A stretch of 64,000 bases of DNA, from the NCBI RefSeq assembly GCF_016086655.4, contig NC_052134.2:36207971-36271970 (forward strand). Reading direction: 5' to 3'. The first letter of the stretch is position 1. Each line of letters opens with the position of its first letter. Below the pieces are notes generated by a model that searched no databases, had not been told where the DNA came from, and saw only the letters and a program-made list of their open reading frames with translations. Source of the DNA: Lepeophtheirus salmonis. Taxonomy: Eukaryota; Arthropoda; Copepoda; Siphonostomatoida; Caligidae. This document shows, piece by piece, positions 25,943 to 37,190 of this stretch. The position numbers were made by a program, and so were the translations under genes.

Positions 25943-26764
25943 ATTTAAAGTAAATTAAATGAAACATCGTTAAAAAGTTCTTACCGAATTTTAGACTACT
26001 AAAAAGAGTAAACTAGAGTCCTACGATATAGTGTCAACACTTGTATCCTTATTCATTGAACAAGGATGGATATACACTCATTATTTCACAATAATAATCT
26101 ATTTAAATGATTGATTTTTGAAAATCACTTTTTATTTAGGAAAAAAAAAAAAATTATATTCCGTCAGCGATCGTTTGGTATTCACTTCTTCTACTGAGGA
26201 TACATATCATCATGAACTTTTTAGAGATACATACTGCATACTTTAACGTGGTATTTTATAAAAAGAGCGCTCGCTCCTTGATGATGATGACGGTCTATTG
26301 CCTTTTTTTTCTTGGCTTTATTATTATTTGTTATTCATTACACCCGCTAGCTTTGAACTTATACTTAAAGGACCGAAAGTTTCCCTTCTTTTTTTTTTGA
26401 AATATTATTTTTTTATTCAACTTCTCCTGAGGCATTTCCCAGGTTTTATAAAATAATATAGTAAGTTTTATAATAACATTACACTCATATTTTTACACTC
26501 TTTCTTCCACGTCTAGTACTTATTATTATAAAAGCTTCCTTACTTTGTCATGTCATCATCCTTTCCCCTGATAAAGGAAGCCTCAATGAATGGGACACAA
26601 AAGTGTAGGTAGGAGTAGATTCATGGGAGAAAATGAAAGAACATTTACAAGTTTGCATGAACACTACAAATGTCTCTGTTGTACTCAAACCTATTTTATT
26701 AGGGATATAAGATTTCTAAATTGTTACATCCCGTCCTAAATCTTAAGCATACGTCAGAATGGAA
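25943..26764. other. AT-rich DNA, nothing recognised
   Basis: A short repeat near 26537-26582 (CTTTGTCATG, then GATAAAGGAAG) matches one near 15440. The open frame at 26212-26400 is low complexity. Confidence 0.35.
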
Positions 26765-27240
26765 CACAAAAACAGTCCTATAGCATATTTTTAATCATCA
26801 GGGGGGGGGGGCTAGGACTGATTTGCTAATCAGTCTCCTCACCCTTTCAGTCTTTTTTTACTGATCCGATTTTTTATCATTCATTGGTCCTAAGGGATAG
26901 AACTTATTTGACGTTCTATGGTCCTTGTTACCTTTATGGTTATTCTTCACTCATAGCTAGAATTAGAGATAATATACAAACGAAGAAAATAATAGATGAT
27001 AGCTAGAAGGTATAATAATAAGTTCTAGCCAGAAACCCTCCTACTTCATCAAGTATCTTGTCTCTTGAAAGAAGTTATATTGAACAGCTGAAATGACAGA
27101 GTGAATACCTACGTCGTTTCAGCTGTTGTCGTTACAATAACAACAGTAATGATGAGTCATCGATAGTAACTCCTATCAGACCGCCATAACAAAACCATGA
27201 TTACAGCACTGCACAGAACAATCTTTGCTAAATGATCCCA
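26765..27240 (-). repeat. GGACT-rich composite repeat, second copy
   Basis: It opens with AGTCCTAT, a G10 run, CTAGGACTGATT and GGTCCTAAGG. It then contains CTTGTCTCTTGAAAGAAGT, AACAGCTGAAATGAC and the mirror GTCGTTTCAGCTGTT only 15 bases apart (27071-27127). It ends with the TGATGAGTCAT unit (27148-27210). The same words occur inverted at 1.85-2.54 kb. Here the inner inverted repeat is nearly closed, as after an internal deletion. Confidence 0.45.
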
Positions 27241-30195
27241 TCATCAATCAAACTTCACCCATTTGTATATGAATAATAAAGAATGAAAATAATATAAATA
27301 CTTTAGTGATGCCTAAAGTAAAAATAATGGTAAACTATTATTGTGGTTGAAAGATTCAAATTTAACTTTTAAGGCATGAGGGTTGTTTACTTATTTTGGT
27401 TTGTAAATAAAGCGATAGAGACTGGTACCGTCTTGTGGCAAAACAATGGAAATTTCTCTATGATAATATTATTTAATATAAAATTCAGGCCTATGTTACT
27501 CACATAGAGGGCGCTATGTAAATTCTTCTCAGCATGCACAATTCTTTTAAATAACATGCTACAGACTGTAACACCACCTTGTCGATAATATATAAGTTTT
27601 TGTTTGCTCATGCCCTGTTTGATTTGCGAATTAGGATTTTTTACTATAATAGTTATGGAAATGATGCAATGTTAAGGGCGCTCTTAAACTTTGGATGTGT
27701 ATTAAGGACCGATAACAAGGATGGGATGGGACTGATTTTAAGTTGTATACTAAAAACCAACTCACTCACAATTTCTACATACACATCTACAGAGTTTTTA
27801 TTCAAAGATATTCTATTAAACATAAATAGTAAAATATATTTTTCTTTATTTACAAACAATAAAGCTTCTTTTTCATAATTTTAATCAAAATCTGTGAAAA
27901 AATGAGTGAACAGCAAAGAAAAACAATTAGAATTCATGTTTTTTTTGTTTTTTTTTGACAAAGGGCTTTCAAGGCACGTTTGCGTGCTCCTTAATTACAT
28001 ATTTACTTAAATAAAATTGCATTCCCTAACAGTTAGAATTGACTGTGTGGCCACTTTAATCTAACAAAGTGTAAATTTTAAAGCAATGTTCCAAGAAAAT
28101 ATTCCCAAAATTCTAGAAATATTTTGAAACGCTCTAACATATAGTATATTGAAAACCTGTTGGTTACCTTGCCCAGAGCCCTATTTATAAGTAGTTAAGT
28201 GTATATATATATATTTTTAAAATAACTATATACATCCACTCCTTATAATCGGATAAAAAATGATTTGTTCCATGTTAATTAAACACATTAATCACATCTA
28301 ACAATTTAAAAAAATACACTATATAAAATAATCTGTAACATTTGTCATATTAAGTAGTTATTGCTCATATAAATATTATAAAATTACAAAGGAAAGGATG
28401 AATGAGAAAATTAGTACTTTTATAGGCATAATCCTTCAAACTTCCATTAACCTAAAATTAAAATGTTAAATTTCACAAATTTATTAAAATACAAAAACAA
28501 AAAAAATGGGACGGTTACTTAAAAAATAGTCAAAGTAATTCGAAATAAAGCATTTTATAATAAATAATTATATTATAAGAATATAAATTCTTTCAGAAGG
28601 GTTTGTACATATCGTTTTCTCCTAAAATGATTATATCTTGTAAATAATAACAAATATAATATCTCTGCACCACGTATTGTTCGACATTTTTTCCCCATTT
28701 TGGATAACATTATATCTAAACTTTCTTTGATAAGCATTTTTCAATGTAAAAAAGTTCATTCAGTTATTGAATATGTGTCTTATGATATCTACCCAGCAAT
28801 GTACATTATTGCTCTGCGACGGCTAAATTGTATTCTCCTCTGTAAAGTACCACCTAAGAAAAAATAGCCTATATTCACCTTATATATTTCATTTTTTTAT
28901 ATCGTCAATATGTATTACACATATAATGTCAAGAAGAAGTACTTCAATCCATTTGACTAAAAATAAGAATCTTAAAAAACATTGATTGATCTACAACTAT
29001 GGTTGAAACTTTATTTTTCTTCATTTTCTAACAGAAGTAATATTTTTGGACTACGTTTCTCCAACATTTTGTACAAAATAAATTAAAAAAAAGCAAATCG
29101 TCATTTTTTCAACTCAACTATTATAAAATACCGGAATAAGTTAGATATGACCAACTACAAATTATTGTAATCATTGCCCACTTTTTAGAGACCAATGAAT
29201 GATTTAGTGGATCAGTTTTACCTTTAGTGGATCAATTTGCTCATGTTACAGATAATTTATATTTGTGTTACATTTTTTAAACCAACATACAAATTTTTTA
29301 AAGTGAATATATTTTTTTAAAATCTTTCACCTTATATATATATATATATTTTAAAGACTCCATTTGATGCCAACAATATATTATACCATTCAAGTATAAA
29401 ATTAACATATAGATTTATAAATAGTTTTTACGTATCTTTAATATAAATAACCCTTTCTATCTTTTTTTTTCTCTACAATACAGCCAAAAATATATTAAGG
29501 ATATATCATTTACATAATGTGTAAGTATTGTTATTAAAAATTAATAACAATGTTTTAAGATTACTTAGTTAAAGAACCATTTTACAAAGATGGTTACATT
29601 TTGAAAGGAAATTTCATATTCATTTAACACGAATTGATGATAAACTTTTTAACCAAATGCTACTTCTCTGAGGTGTTAATTCACCCTAGATATTGAAATA
29701 TCTCTGTAATATCTTATAAAATCATATTTTGCTCCAGCTTCTTTGTAAATTCTTAATTTATTACATACTTCATTTATCCATTTTTTAGCAGGTACTATAT
29801 TAGTTTCTGAGTTTAACAAATTCTGAATTTAACTATTGAGAATTAAAATATTGTTTTTTTTGTGCATTCATATTATCTATCCATCTTACGAAAAAAAGAG
29901 GTCAAACAGGGTGGGCCATATCATATGTGGCCCGTCGACACAAAATCAATCTAGTATGAGTTTTCTTCAAAATTGATTCTGGATTACATTTCGATTCTTT
30001 GACCATTTTTATAAACTAACTATTCTAACTAATCTTTTGGAGGAGTCGCTAATTGCACTTCGAGGAGTAAATAATTATCTTCAGAATTAAAAAATATTAT
30101 AAAATTATTATTTTTGAAAAGCCATATCGGGGCGAAATCAAATCCCATAAATCCAATGAATGGTTAACATTTTTGAGTATCTCCACTAATTCCAG
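27241..30195. other. AT-rich DNA, nothing recognised
   Basis: It includes (TA)n at about 29333-29349. Frames at 27387-27611 and 27579-27878 overlap on opposite strands without a motif. GGCATGAG at 27373 and CTCATGCC at 27607 form an 8-bp inverted pair 230 bp apart that may bound a small element, too weak to call. Confidence 0.35.
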
Positions 30196-30306
30196 AAATT
30201 TGAATACAAAGCGATGGAGAAGGTGGCCAAGAGATCAATATCAATGATGGACAGTTTGATGAGAATGGGATACTGGTTTAATATATATAAAGAAGCAGAG
30301 TGTTGA
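30196..30306 (+). CDS. Candidate terminal exon, function unknown
   Basis: An open segment of 36 codons plus stop follows a plausible acceptor (CCACTAATTCCAG ending at 30195). The same frame is closed by a stop just upstream of that AG, as expected at an intron edge. It begins KFEYKAMEKVAKRSISMMDS and finishes YKEAEC before TGA. Codons such as GCG, GAG, AAG, GTG and GCC are unusually GC-rich for this window. The following 120 bases are AT-rich, with AATAAATAA near 30420 that could serve polyadenylation. I do not recognise the protein. A donor after GGGATACTG would make it internal instead. It could equally be a chance frame or old repeat. RNA evidence is absent. Confidence 0.33.
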   Translation, partial: KFEYKAMEKVAKRSISMMDSLMRMGYWFNIYKEAEC

Positions 30307-30714
30307 AATTTGTGTATTTAACTTTTTTATATTTTGTTATATTTTTTTAAAAATAATGAACATTTTTATTAGCTGAATTGAATGATTTATATATTGATTT
30401 TGTAAGTTGTATTGTAAGTGAATAAATAATTGAAACAAAAAAAAATGCAAACCCTATGATTGACCGCAATATGTTTATTAAATATTGTATATGTATATTT
30501 AAATGATGTAAGAAAATAAATTGAACATTTCCATTTTTTATTGATTATTGTTCAAGATTGTTTTTGTGTTAACTCACCTCATATTCTGTATTGAATATGA
30601 GGTCTTGTTTGATTATAATTTATTAATTTATAAATAATTGATCCTCCACCGTCAACATAATACAATATTATTTTCTCCAAATATTACTTCAGATTTTGGT
30701 TTCACAGGTAATTT
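30307..30714. other. AT-rich DNA, possible 3' UTR then unassigned
   Basis: If the exon at 30196-30306 is real, the first part would be its 3' UTR, with AATAAATAA near 30420. Otherwise nothing is recognised. Confidence 0.3.
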
Positions 30715-30945
30715 TTTGTCGGTCCTTATTTTGGACTGAAGAATGCAGTCAGATCCAGTTCAGTCCTGTACATCAGTCCTACAACTTTTAAAGTTGGGTC
30801 TTTGATGAGATCAAGCATCTTTATTTCTTTTAAAAAAATTAGTTATAGTACTGACAGTGCGAAGGACCAGTACCAAGGATTAATAGGACCAACTCTAAGT
30901 CTGGACTAGACGAGACCAAATAAATAAGGACGGACCCAGCACTTT
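30715..30945. repeat. GGACC/AGTCC-rich inverted-repeat element
   Basis: The left side starts GTCGGTCCTTATTTTGGACT. The right side ends GACCAAATAAATAAGGAC then GGACC, which is its inverse apart from a few changes. Many GGACC, AGTCC and GGACT words lie between. It is a MITE-like unit related to the 1.85 and 26.8 kb repeats by composition; no target duplication was resolved. Confidence 0.5.
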
Positions 30946-33315
30946 ATATATTTTTTGAGAATCCCCTCCACCCTGGACACTACTCCCATACTATAACCTC
31001 CGTGGAAGTACACCCCGTCCTTAAACCTCTTACCAAGTACCCCCGCAAATAGGATCCAAAACTATTCACAGGTATAAAATCTTAAGATAAAAAAGTGCTC
31101 AATTTGTTTGCTGATGCTTATAGTAGGCATAATATGTAACAACTACTCAGAACAAATCAAATTTTCAGTGCTAACAGAGTTTAAAATCCCTAGTAGTCTG
31201 GAGTGAAATGAATCGCATTATTTTTTGTATTTAATGTAAGTAATAACAAATGTAATCTATTGAACATTTTCAGAACTTTTATCAACACTGAACAAAAATA
31301 TGGATTATTCTGGTAAATTAGAATACACCAACTGCTAATGAGGGAGCAACATTTCCTCATACTAAGATATTGTCGGGATGTTACAAAATGACGCGAAAAA
31401 AACTTGCAGGAGGCGTTGCCCGAATTCTAAAAGTGTTTTTGGGATCCCTAGATAAATGCTGGATTTTCATTAGTTAAATGGGGGAAATCTATTTGATGTC
31501 ATTTATTAATGTAAATAAAGCTTAACTCTTTCTCCCAGTCTTTTTTTATTTTTTATAAATAAGATGATTTGCTTAATCGCAGCATATACTTGAAAATTAG
31601 TCATCTTAAAATAGCCATCAAAATCACAGATAGGGTGTAATGGATCAAATAAAAGATAAATGAACATAAAAAAAATTCATTTAATATCTTGTAATGTTTC
31701 CAACCAATTAGTCTATGCAAAGTACATACATTTCAACCTGAGATTTGCACTTTGCACTTATCATTATTTTTTTTTTCAATTGCAGGTATTTAAAAATAAA
31801 ATATTTTGCACAATACTATACGTTTTAATTCCTGAAAATTTTATTCAATTCTCTGGATATTTAATAAAGCTGTGTTGTTTTATTGCAATATCATATTACA
31901 TCGGAGATTTTGGTGATGGTGATAACATAAACAGTGTAAAAAAGGGATGATATTCCGATGATAAATTGGTCGTAACTTCCCTAATATTAAAGGTAGAGAC
32001 ATGATTTTAGTATCAAAATGTGGTTATGACTATTATCTATTAGATAAACAGATTTAAAAGGAAAATGTTGAATTTGAAATGTTTTGTAACGTACATAAAT
32101 ATTACCTCTTGTGCTTTAGTCTCATCTGCTTTACTCACTATTTCTTTTAAGTCCATCGGGTTGGGATTGTAAAGTGTTAGTTATCTGAGTAAAAAAAACA
32201 TAGCTTCAGGTTGTGTTTTTGCAAGATCTATAAATGTTGGGACTATATAAAATCCAGAAAAAGTACGCACGTTAGTATTTGAAGATAAATACTAAAGGCT
32301 TAAAAAAAAGTTATAATTAGTTAATTTAAATACTTTTATATCATTGATATTATATATATAATTTAATTTTCTCTTTTTGCAATGTTTATTTTGATAGTAT
32401 AATATATGAAAGGCCTCCACGCTAATTCCCTATTTTGCATATTGATTTTATTTATCAATAGTACTAGTCATACAAGATATAAAGATCCTAAAGTGATTTG
32501 GAAGAAAATTCCAAAGATTTTACATATATAAACCATATAGGTAAAAAGAAAAATTAGTAAATATTTTTTCTTAGTTTTTTTCTTTCGATTTAAAAAAAAA
32601 TGAATTTTTCTTTTCTTCTTCTTAACACTCAGTCATGAATGTTGAAATAACAATAATAATTTAATAACAATCAAAAGGAAAAGAAAAAAAACTTATTTTT
32701 TGTTATTGAAAAAAATTATACAGAAAAATATTTCGTAAACTGAGTTTAACCTTCAAATTTTGTCTTTCTATAAATATAAAATAAACACTATATACATATT
32801 TACATACATTTAGGTCGGTATTTACCAAATATGTACATACTTATAAAATACCCAATTCAAAATTTTAATTTAATTATTAATATTTTTTAATCATGATCTA
32901 ATAAAAGAATAAATAGTTCATAGATTATTATACATAATTCTATAATGAAATAAGGTTCCTTCGTCTTCGAGCTCAAATAAAAATTGTAAAGTGCATATTT
33001 TCTCTCATTTCTTCAATATTTTGTTTTTCTATAGCTTTTGATCCATAACTAATGACTCCGAAATGTGTTTTAGTAGTGTGTCTGCAAGGACTTTTTATTC
33101 TTGTTTAGTCATACTTTGGAACATAAAAGTTATAATCTGTGTAAGAGAAGTGAACATAATCCGAAATGGTCATACAGCAAAACTGTTTAAAAATGGCATC
33201 TTATGAATAAATTATCAACAATTGAAATTAGGTATCAACGTTTAATATTTATTGTCTTCGGTTATGAAATGATAATTCCTTTCGAAAAAGAGCTTCTCAA
33301 ATTCTAGGAGACATT
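30946..33315. other. AT-rich DNA, nothing recognised
   Basis: A C-rich patch (30950-31045) and a richer patch (31300-31460) are unassigned. The 96-codon frame at 31660-31950 is low complexity. Confidence 0.35.
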
Positions 33316-33612
33316 TTCATAGTTGATCAATTCCACAACCACCGGGATGACCACTAGTGTGAAGAAACCAAAGAAGATGTCCAAGGGGTTTTCACCGAAT
33401 ATCCGCCCTAAACACTGGTTATCGGTGTTGTGGCCTCTGATGGAAAGAAGATACCTCCGGCTTTTTTTTCAAGGCTAGACAGAAAATCGACCAGGAGGGC
33501 TACTATAAAGTGCTTCGGAACACCATCTTGCCATAGATGAAGACCAACTACCGGAGGGTAACTACGATCAGACTCAGGACGCCCCCTTTCACGAGCCAAC
33601 GTTTTGCTGCCT
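33316..33612 (+). pseudogene. Mariner transposase core fragment
   Basis: The plus strand reads VDQFHNHRDD (first catalytic Asp, about 33322), then ETKEDVQGVF, IGVVASDGKKIPPAFF (about 33420-33465), KARQKIDQEGYYKVLRNT, TNYREGNYDQTQDAPFHE (second Asp in TQD, about 33550-33585). These are the mariner catalytic-core motifs in order. At least three stops and one frameshift interrupt them, and the Gly normally after QD is lost. The N-terminal DNA-binding part and third catalytic motif are absent. The minus-strand frame at 33408-33599 is its shadow. It is close kin of the 41.0-kb fragment, sharing VDQFHN and the SDGKK motif. It lies 175 bp from a minus-strand deleted mariner. Confidence 0.8.
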
Positions 33613-33787
33613 TATATGTAGTTCAAGATATTCGCAATCCAATGTATTACTATAGTATTTTCTGTTAGCTTATAAGACAATGTGTTCTTAATAAACAAAT
33701 TTGCGTAGATATATACTACGCAAATAAGTATACATTTTTTATTAGCTTGTTACATTTTAGCAATTGCTTTCAACCAGATTTTTTGGA

Positions 33788-34422
33788 TATACATAACTTA
33801 CTTTTGGATGAATAAATTACGGAAAACATTATTTTAATGGAATCAATTTGTGATATTTTAAATAAAATATATAGTTATATTTTTTTCTCAATATGCCCTC
33901 CTTCAAAAGTAATAATATTTTTGACACGTCAGTGATCGGATAAGATGCTATTGATAACGAAGGGTGTGTCCATGGTGTACCACACTGTCATGATAGCAGC
34001 TCGAAGTTAATGCAAATTTGGATGAAACGTGCTGCCAACATTCTTCTCCAAGAAACTTTAAACCGAAAAGTTCATAGGGTTAATACTAGGGCTGATGGAA
34101 TGCCATGAGGTAGGTCAGGAGTTAGCCATATTTTAGCTGCAGAACTTATTGTTCTTCTTGACTTTATGGGGTTGTAATTGACTCCTTCCTGTTGTAGGCA
34201 GTCCGAACAGAGATACCAATAGTCTCTCGAGTCTCAAAGGAGATCGCACACACGTAGTCTTTTTTATTTTTACTCTGACATACTTTGAGACATAGGATTA
34301 ATCAAAACTTTATGTATTTCCGATTCAACTAATGTTTGGTTGCGCAATGAAATCTCGTAATTATAAATAACGGGGATAAAATCGTAAATAAATGCTACTT
34401 TACGTTTTGTATCCCCACTCTG
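33788..34422 (-). mobile_element. Internally deleted mariner-like element, copy 2
   Basis: The right end, inverted, reads TACAGAGTGGGGATAC. The left end near 33788 is weak (ATATACATAACTT), but AAATTACGGAAAAC just inside matches copy 1. On the minus strand the N-terminal remnant (RVCDLL near 34250) runs into KVKKNNKFCS at the same junction as copy 1. Next come SPSINPMNF (about 34080), HPNLH, LRAAIMTVWYTMDTPFVIN and the C-terminal IITFEGGHIE (about 33890). The catalytic motif SPDLNPLDF has become SPSINPMNF, so the third Asp is Asn, and stops are frequent. The shared deletion with the 5.6-kb copy implies both descend from one already-deleted founder. Confidence 0.72.
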
Positions 34423-34899
34423 TATTTCGATGTGAAATCACCCATTAGATTAAATTTAACTTCAGATTTGAACATAGTAATTTATTATATGAATTCTATT
34501 TTTACAATAAACTTTAATAATTAGGAAAGCTGTAAAAACTATGACACAAGAAGAATAACAGTTTATAAGAATAAAGTAAACTCCAAAAAATCTTTTATTG
34601 CTGTACACAAAGATTGACATAAGCAACACATATGAATCAAGTAAATTGATCGTTTTATTAGTAATTTACACTCTAATCTTATAGCATTTGGAAACTCAAT
34701 AATGACATACCATATTTCTAACTAAATTGATCTTTGCATTCTTTTGCTCAAAAATATATTTGAATACCTTTGTATTTGAGATTTTACACTATCGTATATA
34801 GAATTGTAAAAAAATATGATCTTAAACGAGAGTGATTTTTGAATTTGCAACATGAACAGAGTTTCTTATTGCCCAGGTGTTGTTATAATTCTTTTTTAG
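34423..34899. other. AT-rich DNA, nothing recognised
   Basis: Nothing stands out until the pyrimidine tract and AG at 34891-34899 that precede the next candidate exon. Confidence 0.35.
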
Positions 34900-34960
34900 C
34901 TCTTGAAGATGAAAAATCTAAGCATAAAGTACGTCAACTTATGGATAATAGAAAGTCAAG
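34900..34960 (+). CDS. Candidate 61-nt internal exon, function unknown
   Basis: CTTTTTTAG ends at 34899 and GTGGTTTAA starts at 34961, giving a possible acceptor and donor. Between them one frame (2 nt, 19 codons, 2 nt) reads LEDEKSKHKVRQLMDNRKS, a hydrophilic, helix-like stretch unlike the Phe/Ile/Tyr/Asn-rich chance translations around it. The donor is only partly consensus. No other exon of the same gene could be placed. I do not recognise the protein. The right side abuts a repeat beginning near 34974, so it might be the edge of an older insertion. Confidence 0.25.
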
Positions 34961-34973
34961 GTGGTTTAACATC

Positions 34974-35365
34974 AGGCTGTGGACTCACTGTAATTTAAGG
35001 AGATGTCCAAGTCCGTCTTCAACTTAAATACTGAGTCCCGAGTCGGATATGAAATTCAAGATCATGTTTCTAAACAAGAATTTCAAGTCTGAGTCCCGAA
35101 TCAGGCAAATCACACACTTTGATATATATATGTATACGCATATTGCAATCTGTCTATCAATCTTGATGAGCACAAAGACGGAAGTTGAAAAAAACACACT
35201 CATACTCTGATTTGTGGCCCACTTTTAAAAGAATATTAACTATAGGAACTTAAGTAACGGGGGGGACTTAATAAACTTTAATTAATAATTCAAAACAGAA
35301 GATTCCCACTAAATTTAGACAAGTCGGAGTCCTTAGAAAATATTGCAACCTGGAGTCCACTGCTT
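34974..35365. repeat. Element with GTGGACTC ends and GAGTCC words
   Basis: The left end is CAGGCTGTGGACTCACTG. The inverted right end is CAGTGGACTCCAGGTTGC. Inside are GAGTCCCGAGTCGG, GAGTCCCGAATC and GTCGGAGTCC. It resembles hAT-like elements whose ends read GGGCTGTGGAGTC. No matching 8-bp flanks were found, so the boundaries are tentative. Confidence 0.4.
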
Positions 35366-36826
35366 TGGTTACTACATCTATCACGCGTAGCACGTGATAC
35401 GTGTTTACTTTATGGACCATTATTTCTTAAAACTATGTATATTATAATCTTCAAATCTCAACAATTATCCCTTTCAATGCTAAGAAATTTTGTGATTTAA
35501 AATGTATCCTGTTTGTAGGAGTTAAAATATCATGTTAAATTTTGGAAGCACAAAAATTACTAACGTGGCATTTTCTCTCACCCAAACAAGAAACATAATC
35601 TCTTTATTTTGAAAGGGAGAGTTGTTCTGGTTTGAAGCTTATTCTATGCAAAGTTCTTGGAAATAAATTGCATGCATACGCATGATAGATATGGTAACGC
35701 CAAGTCATATTTTTAACAGCTATAGTTATTGACTAACTCCCTGAGGGGGGCACATAATAATAATGGCTATATATAATGTAAGGCTATTCAACTGGGAGCT
35801 ATTGGCTCGAATGTGAATCTTGTGTGTGTTGTTGTTGATGGGTCATATCATATGAAAATATTATGGTTAGACTAAATGATTGCCCTGGTTTTTGAACCTA
35901 TGTATATATTGGAACTTGTTTAACTGAACCTTTGTCCAAGTTAGTTGAGTAGTATTGCCTCTAATGGTTCAATTAGAATATTTTTATCTCTTAAATTTCA
36001 AAATTAATGGATTCTATGGGTTTTAAAGTTAAGTATTATTTTATATATTTGTTAGTCACTCATTGGTAGTATAATTTGTAATAATTTAATACATTTAAAT
36101 ATTAAATAATAGATACATTTATATGTTGTAAATTGAAAAATTATAATTAAAATATGTAAATACAAAGTATATGTTACAGTCATAAACGATGGGACATTAC
36201 TATTTGAAGTAGTTAATTTGCATATAGATATTTACTGTTACTTTGATAACTCTTTTGCAGGAATTAATATTTTAAATCCTTTCTTATTCATCCTTTGACT
36301 TTTTCATTCATGAAAGAAAAAAGGTTTTCTTTCCTGCTTGATTAGAGCCTTGAAAGTATAAATTGATCTTTGAGGAATCAAATGTGGATTGATGTGATTA
36401 ATATATATAATATGTACAATGTACATGTATAGTGTATACTTAGAAATATATGAGAAAATTTGTAGTACCTTCCTTGTTTGCTTCCTTCAGGTGCGTGGTG
36501 GACGATTAAATAAACCATAAGAAAGTTTGTTAGAGAGTTCTTTTTTTTTTGTTTGAAGGTTATTTTTTCTTAATGGATGGTGAGGAGACCGTTTGACTTT
36601 TTCATAAATAAATTATGAAATAAAACCATTTCTTGGATTTATAATTCTTAAAGTAAGGACTTTTAAAGAAAATATCTTATGACAGACAAGTACTCCCACA
36701 TATTAAAATAACTTACTGATACCTCAATAACATGAAGACTTTGTTTTATAAATATGAGTCTAAGGATTTTCTATACATGAAAGATGCACTCTTTTTTCCC
36801 AAGTAAGAGCTAATTTTTAGAACAGA
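35366..36826. other. AT-rich DNA, nothing recognised
   Basis: GGCTATTCAACTGGGAGC near 35783 resembles the outer part of some hAT ends but has no partner. No gene was seen. Confidence 0.35.
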
Positions 36827-37190
36827 ATAACATATGGGCTGAAATGTCCCAGCTTAACAAAGAAAACACGGTATTTTCGTTCAAAATTGACTTTTTTTTT
36901 AAATGATTAGTATATATTTATTTATTTATTCATTTTATTGAGTCCCCATAACACTCTTTAAGCCATTTTTTTTTATCAATAAGTAGTGTAAAATTAAAAC
37001 ACGATTTTTTTAATACATTGTTTTGGAAATAATAAAAGTAGCTCAGTACTTATCACAATAACTCACAAACTAAAGAAAATATTGTCATGGATTTCTTACA
37101 GCTATCTTTTGAAGGTTGCTATTAACTGAGGGGAATTCAAAACAGAAGTACCATCTATGTCTGAAGCCCAGGACTTTTCCGTCTATATGT
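36827..37190. repeat. MITE-like repeat, ATAACAYATGGGCT family (long copy)
   Basis: It begins ATAACATATGGGCTGAAAT, continues with GAAAACACGGTATTTTCG and ends TCTGAAGCCCAGGACTTTT then TATATGT. Both ends match those of the 134-bp copy at 63687-63820, with extra AT-rich sequence between. The inverted similarity of the ends suggests a TIR element. No protein is encoded. Confidence 0.5.

Noticed and set aside
27579..27878. 99-codon plus-strand frame opposite a 68-codon minus frame
   Set aside because: Neither has a motif; composition and length fit chance in AT-rich DNA.
33408..33599. Minus-strand frame with a plausible-looking protein
   Set aside because: It is the complement of the plus-strand mariner motifs (VVASDGKK, TQDAPFHE).
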